NCBI GenBank assembly: GCA_029449235.1 | Contig: JANATG010000018.1 | Span: 248,001 to 312,000, forward strand | From: Linnemannia schmuckeri | Lineage: Eukaryota; Mortierellomycota; Mortierellomycetes; Mortierellales; Mortierellaceae | Direction of reading: 5' to 3' | Length of the DNA stretch: 64,000 nucleotides | Part shown: positions 9,760 through 21,044 of the stretch, one piece after another | Layout of the letters: the number at the start of each line of letters is the position of its first letter | Position numbering within the stretch: the first letter of the stretch is position 1 | Program-made: the position numbers and the translations under genes | Notes under the pieces: generated by a model | What the model saw: the letters and a program-made list of their open reading frames with translations, nothing else | What the model was told of the DNA's origin: nothing | Database searches by the model: none

Positions 9760-10012
9760 TTTGTTTACGTGAAGATGCAGTGGAGGTTGAGGCAGAGCCC
9801 GTCTTCATGGACGACATTATTCAATCTTTGGCTCAAAATCCCACGTATAACAAGCCTTTCGGAGATTATCTTTATCCGTTGTAATGTCCTTTCGTTTTTC
9901 CTTGTCGCTTTTCTTTCTTTTGTTTCTCTCGTCTTTGCAACCCTGTAGTCTATCAAAACGTTTCTTTCTTGTTTTTTGTCATTTTTTGCTCGTTTTTGTT
10001 TCTTGTTGGTTT

Positions 10013-10061
10013 TGATGATTTTGATGATTTTGATGATTTTGACGATTTTGACGATTTTGAC

Positions 10062-10097
<36 letters not shown>
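10013..10097 (+). repeat. GATTTT-GAY repeat and poly(T)
   Basis: Six tandem copies of GATTTTGAY (9 bp) end in a T tract of about 30 bp. It separates the recombinase remnant from the TFIIIC-like pseudogene. Confidence 0.85.
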
Positions 10098-10405
10098 GGA
10101 GGTGGAAAGGAGGGGAAGGGGCTTTTCTTTTCTCTCTGTTCCATTCCCTTTGGCCCCCCTTCAATTCAGAATCCACTTCAGCAAAGCGTTTTCCTCCAAC
10201 GACTCATACAGAGACAACATTCACCAACAGATACGGACAAACATTATAGCCACCACCAACTACATTCACACACGCCCTCGCATAATCAAAATAGAAAGGA
10301 ACACCAGTTCCACCACCCCAGCAGCAATAACAACACCAACATTACCACCAAATATCCAAGACACAAACACACAGCCAGGCACGACTCTGAATTATACTCC
10401 TTGCC

Positions 10406-13400
10406 ATGGACGACTTGGTGCTGCACGTCCAGAACGAGATTGCCCTTGACGGAGAGTCCGGTACGTGAGCAAAGAACAGGGCTTCTTCTTGTTTGCAAAG
10501 AGCTGTTGCATGACCGCTTTCTTGGCAAAGGCATAGGTTTGTTGACAGACTCGTACTTTTCTTGACTTCTCTCCCTCCTGCATACTCTAGGCTGCAGCTG
10601 GAGCCGGTTTTGGTATCTGATCGATGAGTTCCGAAACAGAGGCCAACCACAGGCCTGTAGTGCCACTACATCCACTACATCTGGGACGCCGACACTCAAG
10701 CAGTCAGATGAGCGATTTCGACAGTTCTTTTGGAATAACTTTATTCAGGAGGACGACACACATTTCTACAGGCATATCAAGCCTGGTCCAAGTACAGTTC
10801 AAGGCGATGTGGTAAGGAGGGTGCAAATTTTGTTTGTTTGGTCATGAACAATGGGAGTCTGTGATGTGAAGATCATGGAAAGAGTGCGGGAGTTTCATCA
10901 TATGTCGTCACGTTGACAAGTCAGCGCGCCTATCTAACCTACCACATCCGATTTTTATGAACACCTTATACAGTCCAGAGCGCATTCGGTCCCTTTCACC
11001 GAGTTGATGGCCCTTGACCCGCAGGACATTTCGTACAAAACAGTGATGAGTCAGCACAGAGATTCCCTGCGGATCGTCGCGACTGCAGAGCGACAGCGCT
11101 CGGCGGCCCTTGGGAATGCGGGAGAGGCCATCTCATCGGTACCGACTATGGCGTTCCAACTTCTTCAAACCATCACCGCGGCACGCGAACTCGGAGTGAC
11201 CCAGGCGCAGCTGGCCAAATATCATGATGTACTTCCACGAAATATGTTCCACCATCTCAAGGTCCTGATCAACATGAAGCTCATCGTCAAGATCCCAGTC
11301 ACGCTCGAAGGAAAGTACACGCTGCTCTGTCTGCACAACAAGTTTGCGAGGAAGAACGCTGGCTACATCGGAATGAACTCGGAAGAGACGCTCTTCAGTG
11401 CAGGCCAACAGGTGATTACAGGAGATGGGGGGAAACGCTTCGAGGGACTGCTGAAGACGGACAGCAAGAAAGCCAGCTACTACAACGGCCTCATCAAGCA
11501 AAAACTGACGGACATCCTAGGCCGTGCCAAGAATCAAATCATGACGATTGAGGACATCCACAAGGCACTGGTATGTAACGTGTTAAATGTGAAGAGTGAA
11601 AATAATAGAAGGCTAAATATTCGATCACATTTTTAGTCCAGCTAACGGCTTGTTTGTCTTTCTGTTCCTTGTATCGCTCAACTAGGATCTGACCGATATG
11701 AACACTGTCCAGAACCGATGGTTTAATCGTCAGATTGAGCTGCTGTGCAAGCTCAAGTACATCAAACGTGTCCAGGTGGAAGGCCTCAACCGATGCATTC
11801 AGCTGCTGCGTCCATATGGCGCGAACATGTCCGTGGACCGTAAGTCTTTATTATCCAGTCTGAAGTGTTGCATCGAGTAAAACAGGAATAAATTCACATA
11901 TGAGAGTGGATGCTAACAAAGTCAAAACATTTTGTCCACTTGTAGAGAGCGAGAAGGATGACCTGAACTTGAAGAACGTCATTGCAGCCGATACAGCACA
12001 AAGCGGAATCTGCATTGACACATCCATCGAGCATCAGGTGTACAAGCTCATTGTTGACTCGAAAAGGCAAGTGATTATTGCCAAGGTAACTATAATGAAG
12101 CATCTATCACCTTGTCTACCATTTTATGTTTCCCCACACCCAGGTGCTTCCCAAAACTAACGACCCATGTCATGCAACTGTTATAGGGAATTCTCCAACA
12201 CTTGAACATGCTACTGTAAATACCCGACTGCTCGATCGCATTCTGGATATACTTTGCAAGCCTGGCCCTAACTCGGAAAAGGCGTTGATCAACTGCGTGG
12301 TAGAGTTTGTTGGACGGGAGCGTCGTTATCGGTACTATTCTCAGGATGCCTGCAACGAAGGGATTACGGACGACTACAAGGATCTTTTGGAGCGGACAAA
12401 GGCCGTCCCAATGCCGCATCATCGTCTAGCTCAAAAAAATCAAAGGCGATCACTCAAGGACCAACTCTAAGCGACACGACAGCAGCACATCACCTCACTA
12501 CAAACAGCGCTCTCGGCAGCGTCGCCATGGAAGGTTTATCATCTGCCTTCGAAGGAGCTTCTGCGTCCTCCTCACATCCACCTGTCCTGGCCCTAGTCTC
12601 AACTTCCACAAAAGCGTCCGCCTCCGCTGTCCGGAGAAATTTATTTCAGTCGAGGTTCTTCGACGCCGGCGGATTCTGATGTCGATCATTGAGGAGAAGA
12701 GGATCGTGGAGCTCCATTGATCTGTTGTGATGGAGTATCAGACGGTGAAGGCGAGATTGTATCTGGACCAGGAGCTCTCGAGTGTCATCGACAGGAAGAC
12801 GCTATACCGCACCATCAGTATCCTTGAGCAGGAAGGGCTCGTGAAGCTGTTCAAAATCAACAACATCCCGTCACCCGGCGATAGAATGGTTGCTAAGACG
12901 TTTTTTCTCCACCCTGATGTCGACCCAGAGTCCGAGGAGGTCAGAGCATTCGTTAAGGATTGTAGTTCCAGACATCTCCTTTTTGGTGCTCTAGCCAACA
13001 AACCTATACAGCAGATTGAGAAGGTGTTGCTTGAGGCCGAGACACTGGATAAGATGCAGGAACGGCATGGTGGTGAATTCTACAAGGGCCCGAACGGCCC
13101 TTTTGCCCAAGTTGGAGCGGTCAAGCCCAAGGACAGCAGTCGTATTATCAAAATTTACGGTTGGTCGCTATTATACAGATGGCGGCGACCAGTGATGATT
13201 CGCGCCCTCGTGTTTCATCGATTCCTCCTCGACAAGATGGAAGTCCAAGACAAGAGGCTGTTTACGTTCTCCGCTCGAGCCAACGTCTTCAACACTGCGC
13301 CGGTCTTTGAAGTGCTGCCTCTTCGCGTGTTTCTCATTGTTATTGGTTTTATTCAGGAACCGACAGCAGAGAACAGAGAGTACTTAGATGAGCACAAGGA

Positions 13401-14195
13401 GTCTAGCACCGCGTTGTGTACACTCCCGGCCCACATGCGCCACATCACTCTGCCGAATAGCTACTTCAGGCGGCGTATCCGTGAGGTGCTCGAGGCCTTG
13501 GATGCTCTGGAACTTGTGTCGCCCCTTGAGACCCCTTGTCACGAGACAAGATCGAGCTAAGGCTTGTTCTTGTGACTTCGCCCACCTAACAAGTATAAAA
13601 GAACTCTTACATAGTAAATTGATAGTTCTTTACTTGGTATCGCCAAATATATACATCTACCCCTTTTCTCATACTCAGTTTCCCTAGTCACTGATCGAGG
13701 TTCTTTCTATTGTCCTTTTATGCTCCTCGATCTGCTTTCTTGACACCCCTCTGAATAGGCAAGATCCACTCAAGTACGCACAGAACCATCTCGTCCTCAG
13801 CACTCAGTACGAACTGCACTTGAATGTCCATGCTCCGCTTCATCCCATTACTCAAGATTTGATCGGCGAGGGCCTGGCTGGTCGCAAGACCTACGACATG
13901 ATATCGTAGGGAACAAAAGCTCCAGTTGCTGAGTCATGTTGATCTGATCGCGGGGACCGTTCCTTACGAAGGCGACCAATTCTGGCAGGCATTATCCGAA
14001 AGTACATGCCTTTCAACAGTGGCGTTCACCGCATTCTACAGCGAAGTAGAAAGAATTATGCGAGGCGGTCTTTCAGCGTCATCAACTTCAGAGTCTGACA
14101 GCGAATCGGATTCTGAGACGGATTGGGGTGATGGTATTGAAGGTGATGATGAAGATGTTGATTTGCGACCATTCAAGAAGCAAAAATTGCTTTAA
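10406..14195 (+). pseudogene. TFIIIC B-block-binding subunit paralogue (Tfc3/GTF3C1-like), disrupted
   Basis: The N-terminal part of the largest TFIIIC subunit, which binds the B box of tRNA genes for RNA polymerase III. The first exons are clean: 10406-10460, 10591-10811, 10974-11570, 11686-11839, 11946-12085, all with GT-AG borders and continuous phase. They start MDDLVLHVQNEIALDGE and contain winged-helix sequence (TQAQLAKYHDVLPRNMFHHL). After the next acceptor (about 12186) the frame GILQHLNMLL runs into TAA near 12216; a one-base shift restores NTRLLDRILDIL. A further stop lies at 12470. An extended winged-helix block (VIDRKTLYRTISILEQEGL, open 12727-13560) is preceded by an in-frame TGA at 12718-12720. 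Another homologous piece (YEGDQFWQALSEST near 13966) and an acidic C-terminus lie in other frames. The usual C-terminal half is absent. At least three lesions make a functional protein unlikely. Confidence 0.7.
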
Positions 14196-14849
14196 GAACA
14201 AACCTTTTTTTGCTATATTTGCATGTTCTTTTCCACATTATAGAAGGTTTGGAAGAACTGAAAGGGTGTCTCAAGATTCACTACGGAACATTTTAGTGCT
14301 CTCTCATTTTCAATTTCGCTGAGGCGATTATCAAAACCCGTATAGATGGAATCTCAAACCCGTACAAACGGAAACGAGAATACGTTGCGACGGAATTTTA
14401 GTTCCGTCGACATAGGCACCAGACCACATTTGGTCGACCATGCCAGGCTTGCAGGGCATACACTTACACCTCCAACATACACAATGCAGAGACACACCAA
14501 CATGCATACAGAGATACACACTTCTAATATACACACAACGACACAGCGCACGTGGATATACAGAGACAGACATGCACATAGAGACACACTCGTCCAACAT
14601 ACATACAGACTGTCGAAGGCACAATGATCATGTCCACACATTTCTTTTATTGTTCATCGCAGTTTCCACAGCGCTTGTTTTGATTGCTCCTTTTGCATCA
14701 TTGCTCCTCAATTTACCATTGCCACATACACTACATCTGTACTCTCTTTCTCTTTGTCCACTCTTTCTCTCATATTTAAAGCGATCCCCCTCCCTCTCAC
14801 TTTCGTCTACTTTTTCTCTATCATCATACTTTTTTTACGCACTTTTAAC
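14196..14849. other. Low-complexity spacer
   Basis: CA/AC-rich and CT-rich sequence (about 14460-14600 and 14740-14830) without a supported gene. A promoter or first exon of the following unknown gene could be hidden here. Confidence 0.4.
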
Positions 14850-17800
14850 ACGCCAAAAGTCTCTCGACAAACCTACACCATCCATACCTTTCCCTCACAA
14901 TACACATCAACCTCCATCCTTCTTACACCATCCACTACCTACCACCAACCATCACACACTGCAGCTGTTGTCAACACTTTGTTCGCAACTGCAATTTTCT
15001 CAACTGTAGTCAACACTTTGTTCGCAACTGCAATTTTCTCAACTGTAGTCAACACTTTGTTCGCAACTGCAATTTTCTCAACTGTATCACCTACAATTCA
15101 TTCATCCACAAGGCCTATTCTCTCCAAATTGGCTCACATGCCGCACCTCCTGATGAGACCTTGCGTGATGCCGTTTCTAAAATTGTCAATGAGGGTCGTC
15201 TTGCCAACGGAATTGCGGCTATTGACTTCAATGACAGGTCTATCGATGTTTTGCTTCAACAGCGTAGGGTTGATTGCCTCAATGCTCTTCGACGAGGCGA
15301 TCTGAACCCAGGGAATTATAACGATGTCCTTATTCTAGATTCAAATGAACACAGCGTTGCTGCAGGCCAACTTGTATGTTGAAACTTTATTATTGTATCT
15401 GACATAGCACTCTACAATTGTCAGTTTTCGCTAAAGATAAACCTGACACTAATATCCTCTCGTCTCTCTTCTCTCTCTCTCTCTTATACACACAATTACA
15501 CACGCAATTACAGGCCCATTATTATCTTCGATGCGTTGAAATGCCGAGTGGGGATGCTATGGAAATGTACATTCGCAAGGTCCTCGCGGACGCACACTGG
15601 GCACGACCTGTGCTACAGAAGCTTCCCGATGGGAATGAATTGTCATTGTTCTACATTGGTGTCAGATGTCATTCTCCTTTACGTCGAGCCGAATACGACC
15701 AAAAAAGTAAATTCAAAACCCGATACAGGAACCTCACCGGCATGGACCCTGCGCCTGTTGTTACGACCTATGTTTGGGCGGGACTGGGTCAGCCTTGTGC
15801 CAGCGAAGAAGCTTATCGACAAAGCGCAGTTGTTCAAGACATAGAACGTAATCTTATTGCGTTTGCCGGCAACCATTTGATCAACTCGGGATCAGGCGGG
15901 TTTTACTATCAATGGGAGGTTCCAACAGATCTGAACAGATTTCTCGGTCATTTCGCAGCATATGTCGGAACCCACAAGGACAATCTGACAAGTGTTACAG
16001 CTCAACAAAACAATTCAACAACCGTTTCAACACTTGCTCACCACTTTCGACAGATGCGGGATCAGTTTACACAACTAGGAGCTGCAAACGTAGCCAACGA
16101 TTCATGTCTACAGGAATTGATCAACGAGAATAAGACCATCAGGCAATTACACGGCTACACCCTGTCAGCCTTGGTCTCAAAGGACATAACACTCGAGGGA
16201 CTAGGTGGCAACGGCTATGGGTATATAGGTCCTTATGCGGAATCAGGACCGCGACTCGAATTTCGCCTCCGCGAGCTCACCGTCAGAGAACTTGTGCGGC
16301 GTATTCCTCAACCATCAAGAGTTTCGCCACCGCCAACATTACAGGCAGCACCTCTGGCAACACCTCTGGCAACACCTCAGACAACATCGCAGGCATCAAC
16401 ACCCCTGGCAACAACATCCCAGGCAATGTTACAGCCAGCACCGCAGCCAATGCCACTGGGATCTAACCCCATTGACGTATTCCCAACAACAAGGACCAAC
16501 TTTTGGGCCTGTACTTCCCAACATCAAGACGTCCAGCTTGCCGCCATGTATCTCTCACGGTACCTGATGATTGTCAGGCCGCTTATTGTGATCTCTCATT
16601 CATCGAAAGTGCTTGGCAGTTTCCACCAGGATGTACTTGCCGAATGCTGGAGAACCCCTGCATCCGCCCGCAATTTCAGGAACTTTATCGGCACCGGCAT
16701 CGCCAGCAACCGTAGAACGCTTATCTAACGTTTTGGCAGTCCAACATTTAACAATGAATGGTCGTCACTTACCATCACGCCATTTTTGGATCACCTCGGC
16801 AAGATTTCTGTTGTGAAATATGGACCATCGGATCAGGATTGTTGTCTCCTGTTACCAGAGCGAGATCCCGGAAATATGGCCTATAATCCGGCCATGTCTG
16901 CGTTGTACGCCAAATTGTCGTTCTTGGCAAAGCTGGTCTATTTGGCGGCTGTTCCTTATTTCCTTAATGGTCTTGACCATTTGGCCGTGGTTGCCGCCAC
17001 ACCAACAACCACCATCACATCTACCGCTACGACCACCGCCACATATGCCGCCGCCACTCCCGCTGTCACCGTTTGTATCGACAGGTTTAAGCAGATGAGA
17101 AGCCAAATCAACGAGTACCTTAATTGTATAGGTCTCACGGAAGCCCTGGAGCCGACCAAAAGAGAGATCAAGCAAAAGGAGCTGATTCTCTTTAGCGCTC
17201 GTGCTATCGCTTATCAGGAGCGTCAAAAGGACGAGCTTGGAGTAGACGCTGTACTGGAGAGAAACTTATTGAAATTAAGGGCGGCCCATGAAGCAAGAGC
17301 TCAGGTAATTTTCATTTTTCATTCTATGGGGAAAGGGGGGAGGTTGGAGGGGAGAAGGAGAATGTCATTGGCTTAACTACGCATGTTTACAAAAACCATG
17401 TTCTAACTTTCATTCTATCAACTTCAACTGCGTCTGCGTTATCCAGAACTACACAGCCGCCGCGGGAGAACCACAGAGCCAAGTGAGAACAGTACAGGTC
17501 GATGCTATCCTTGCCATCATTCACGACCGAGCTTCAAGAGGGATTTTAGCGTGGCTGCCAGTAATCCCACGAATGTACGATCCTCTAGACCCCCGAGTGA
17601 GGACCTTCTTGATGTCTAGACAATTAGGCATCAGATTTGAAACTGCGGCAAGGGCGATCAAACCGTTGGCACTGCGTCTGAGTGAGGCTGGACGACGGGC
17701 CTTGACACAAGCACAACAAGCTGCCGCCCGAACACAGAAGCCAGAGTGGTTCTTAGCCATGATCAACCTTGCCAAACCCAATTACAAATACAGGCCGAGC

Positions 17801-19014
17801 AAGTACTATGTCTGCCACTGCAAGGACTGTGGACCTGCCGAATTTCTGCATTACACAAACCTAGCACATTATTGTGCTAAGGCCCCTAACACAGGAGCAG
17901 CAGTCACAACACCATCTATAACAGTCAACACAATGGTAGTACAGGCAGAAGCGTTGGCAATACAGGCAACAGCAGTGGAAGCCGGCCCGGAGGCGATGGA
18001 GATTTACGAAGAACCGCCGGCACATGCAGCAACAGAAGAGGCACAGACAACAACAACTATAGTACTTTCTGCAATCACCTCAATGGCGCGTCTTCAGAAA
18101 AAGAGACACTGCTTTTACCCTCACGATATTTTCAACATGCTATCGAAACAGGAGCAGGAAAAAGTGTTGCAGTGGATTGATAACCCCAAAGGCACGCTGG
18201 ACAAGGAGTCGACAAATAATCGGTCCGTACTTCCCGTTCTTGCCAAGTACAGGAGACGCGAATTCGCCAAGTGTACACCAGCGATGCCAATTTTGCAGGA
18301 GATTGTTGACAGCGGCGATGACTTTGGTCAGCCGTGAAAGGATGGCTGGAAAGGCTGGAGGAGGAAGACCGCGAGGACCTTCAAAGCGCGCTTATCTTTT
18401 ATCCGATGAAAGAAGAGTTTTCTGAGGCGTAAGTGGCTAAGTGGCAGAAAACAATGGCTATTGATGTACTCCTCCAAGTGTCCAACACATTTCCGGTCGA
18501 TCAGACACCAATGTCAGATGAGAGGGCAAGTCACACCACATCGCAGGATAATGCCAAGGAAGCCATAATCAAGTTTCTGACATGAGATAAGCCGGTGGGA
18601 AAGCTCATCCCTCCTCCATTCATTGGTCATTGTTCAAAAAACGGCTGCCCGTCAGGATTCAGGATATTCTTTTCAAATAACAGCCAACTAGCGCAAACTG
18701 CTCGACACACCTGTATTCACAGGGTACGCGTCAAATCCAATATTGTCCACAATTCATGGATGTGGTCTTTTTCCGAATTCCCTTTGGCCGCTACTCGCTA
18801 CATTTGGATGATGGCTCAGACTCACCCCAAGTATAGTGCGCCTGCTGGAAAGATTCTTGGATGGCGAATGGAAAAGAATACTGCCGCGTTAGCTTCCCTT
18901 GTTTTGCAGTACTGGGAGGACTTTATGAGACCAACGGAGCACACATCCTTTCTTCCTGTTAACAACAAGAGTGAGCCAGCCGAAGAGACATCAACATCAA
19001 TGTCACCAGAGTAA
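14850..19014 (+). pseudogene. Unknown protein family, copy A (multi-exon, decaying)
   Basis: I do not recognise this family. An open frame from about 14850 (no clear ATG) runs to 15373; an intron at 15374-15513 is followed by an exon with SLFYIGV, PLRRAEYDQ, QDIERNLIAFAGNHL and SALVSKDITLEGL. After an in-frame TAA at 16726-16728 the same frame continues with YAKLSFLAKLVYLAAVPYF. An intron at 17305-17446 leads to a basic segment (LRLSEAGRRALTQAQQAAAR), a possible zinc knuckle (CHCKDCGPAEFLHYTNLAHYC, split as CxCxxC and HxxxxxHxC) and a stop at 18335-18337. A frame change near 18330 recovers LERLEEEDREDLQSAL, then further stops near 18429 and 18583 and a last open piece to 19014. The motifs recur in the same order in copy B, which supports a once-real gene of about 1,300 codons. 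A threonine/proline/glutamine-rich linker lies near 16320-16460. Confidence 0.5.
14970..15086 (+). repeat. 39-bp tandem repeat, three copies
   Basis: Three head-to-tail units of 39 bp (14970-15008, 15009-15047, 15048-15086), apparently identical. Since 39 is a multiple of three, each unit adds 13 residues (SQHFVRNCNFLNC in the frame that joins the unknown gene). Confidence 0.9.
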
Positions 19015-20008
19015 AGTTGTATTTTTTTTTATTGATTAGACCAGCCAGGAAGTACTATTGCCCGTTTTATTATATACGTTCCTGTGAATTTGTACCTTGG
19101 TAGGATTGGTCGATCCCTCTCTTCTTCTCCTTCGTCTCTTTCATTTACGGAGACGTGATTGGTGGTGGCGTTGATGGTGAAGTGGATGAGAAGTAATAAA
19201 AACGAAAGAAAAAGAAAAAGAAAAAGAAAAAGAAAAAGGAGGAAAAGCGGGTTGGAGTTCGAAGAAAAACTAAAGAGCAAAAAGAGATAGCATAACATCA
19301 ATGCGATCAGAGTGCAACAAAACAAGGTGGCAAGGGGTGATGAGTGGCATGCAATATAACGTCATCAGCACTCAGCTTTGACTTTAAAGGCATGTTGTTT
19401 TACACCTCCATTACTGCACTGAACCCGCAACGTCATCGTTCTTGTGGTCAGGTATGAAAGACCGATTGATTGACCAGAGAAAATTGTCTCCTTTCTTCGT
19501 TTCACATTTTGATCGCTGCCGCCAATATTTTTATTTCTTTTTCATTTCGGCTGCAACTAATGGTGAACAAAGAGATAATTCAACACGATGTGACTGAGAC
19601 AATATGAGCAGCAGTGTATGGGACTGACGAGAATGAGAGAAGAAAACAGCATGGAGATGAATGTTGGTTCTGTTGTTGAGAATGGGAATGAAAATGAGGC
19701 CATGGCGCTATGCATGCAAAATGGAGCGGAGGAGAATGAAACGAGAGGTAGAAAAAAAATGCCGGTTCAAGTGTGATGGTAATAAATCAGGAGAACGGAC
19801 ACACGTTTTTTGTGTTAGCACAAAAAAAGTAGCAATGAGAACGCATTTTTTCTATTCTGGTACGGATGAGACAAAAACAGCACTGTTTGAAGTCCTCTAC
19901 AGTCGTATACGCTTGGGTGAGGGCTCTCTCTGTACGTGCGGCCATGGAAGAATCTTGCTTTTCAACTTTCTTGTTTTCGTACATCTTGTACTACAGATAT
20001 AGAACGAT
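19015..20008. other. No gene recognised; GAAAAA microsatellite
   Basis: A run of GAAAAA units lies at about 19204-19238. The rest is mixed, purine-rich DNA without a supported gene. Confidence 0.5.
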
Positions 20009-20326
20009 ATGGAGTGGGAGACCATGGAATATACGAGCACGCTCAAGTACAAGAAATGTAATTCGAATCCCATCCTTGAGTTGATAAGAATGTTGCGCCA
20101 ACTGGTTCGCCACTCTCTTCTCGAAATTCAGCTTGAACTGACCGCAGAAGGGCTTGCTGTTACACCCGCTGACGTATGGAAGCGTAACTGGAGCAAGCTG
20201 TGTCTTGAAGCAACTTCAAACTGCATCAAGCAAGTTCGACTGGGAGATGGATGGCGGGATTCTGTCACTCTCATCTTTGTTGTTGGGACGTCGATGCTGG
20301 AGTGTCGGGTACCACCAAAGTCCTGA
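20009..20326 (+). CDS. Hypothetical ORF, 105 aa
   Basis: Open frame with a true ATG, MEWETMEYTSTLKYKK, followed by LLEIQLELTAEGLAVTPADV and WKRNWSKLCLEATSNCI, which look like amphipathic helices. No family recognised. Given the decayed surroundings it may be a fragment of a larger lost gene rather than a gene of its own. Confidence 0.2.
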   Translation: MEWETMEYTSTLKYKKCNSNPILELIRMLRQLVRHSLLEIQLELTAEGLAVTPADVWKRNWSKLCLEATSNCIKQVRLGDGWRDSVTLIFVVGTSMLECRVPPKS

Positions 20327-21044
20327 TTACACGTACTGCAATGCGACGAGTTGAAGTGGCCCATCCATGGTCCAAAGTCCTGCTTGACCAAGTTCTTCAT
20401 CGTATGACCCCAGGGTGGTTTCTGATGTCAAGCTGCTTTTTCCTGGAACTGCTGCTTTTTCTGCAACAATGAACTTACGGGCATGAGAGATGATGCTCTT
20501 CACGGCAATGTGAAGAGGCACACTACTTTTCAAATTTCAACTTTAGGAGAAATAGGTTAACATGACACTCAGTGGTTCGTGCTAGGCTGGGAAGAGAGAT
20601 CGATCGGTTTTAGATACTGTGATACCCCTGGCAACGTTGTCCTCGATATGATCTTTAACCTGTGCAATCTGCTCATGGCGCTCGTCGGACCAGGTTCTCT
20701 GATCATTTCTACAGCTCTCTAAGTTAACGGAGAGGTGCAAAAAAATATACCGGCGCCTTTTTTTTTCAGCAAAACAGTAATCCAACATACATTAAGTAGC
20801 CTTACCTAATCGACTACGTTGTAAACTTTTTTCATTCGATCGCCATGTGCTTTCTTGACGTTTTCAGAATAAAAGAATCCGCCTGTCGTTTGTTTCTAGT
20901 CACCATCCTTGTAGGAGTGAGCGCACTATCTATCGCCTTTACAACTTGCCTTGCTGCTACAATCAGGTCCTCCAGCACGGATGCCTTGACCGATTTGATA
21001 ATGATCTCACGGAGTACAAGTAGATTTTTCTTTGTTGTTGCTTT
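20327..21044. other. No gene recognised
   Basis: Short open frames occur on both strands, none with a recognisable domain or exon chain. The stretch lies between a weak ORF and copy B of the unknown family. Confidence 0.4.

Noticed and set aside
15650..15700. SLFYIGV followed by an arginine pair, recalling GIY-YIG nucleases
   Set aside because: The GIY half and the conserved downstream Glu/Asn could not be placed, and the match is too short to name the family.
20050..20080. TTCGAATCC resembling a tRNA T-loop
   Set aside because: No acceptor, D-arm or anticodon arm can be folded around it.
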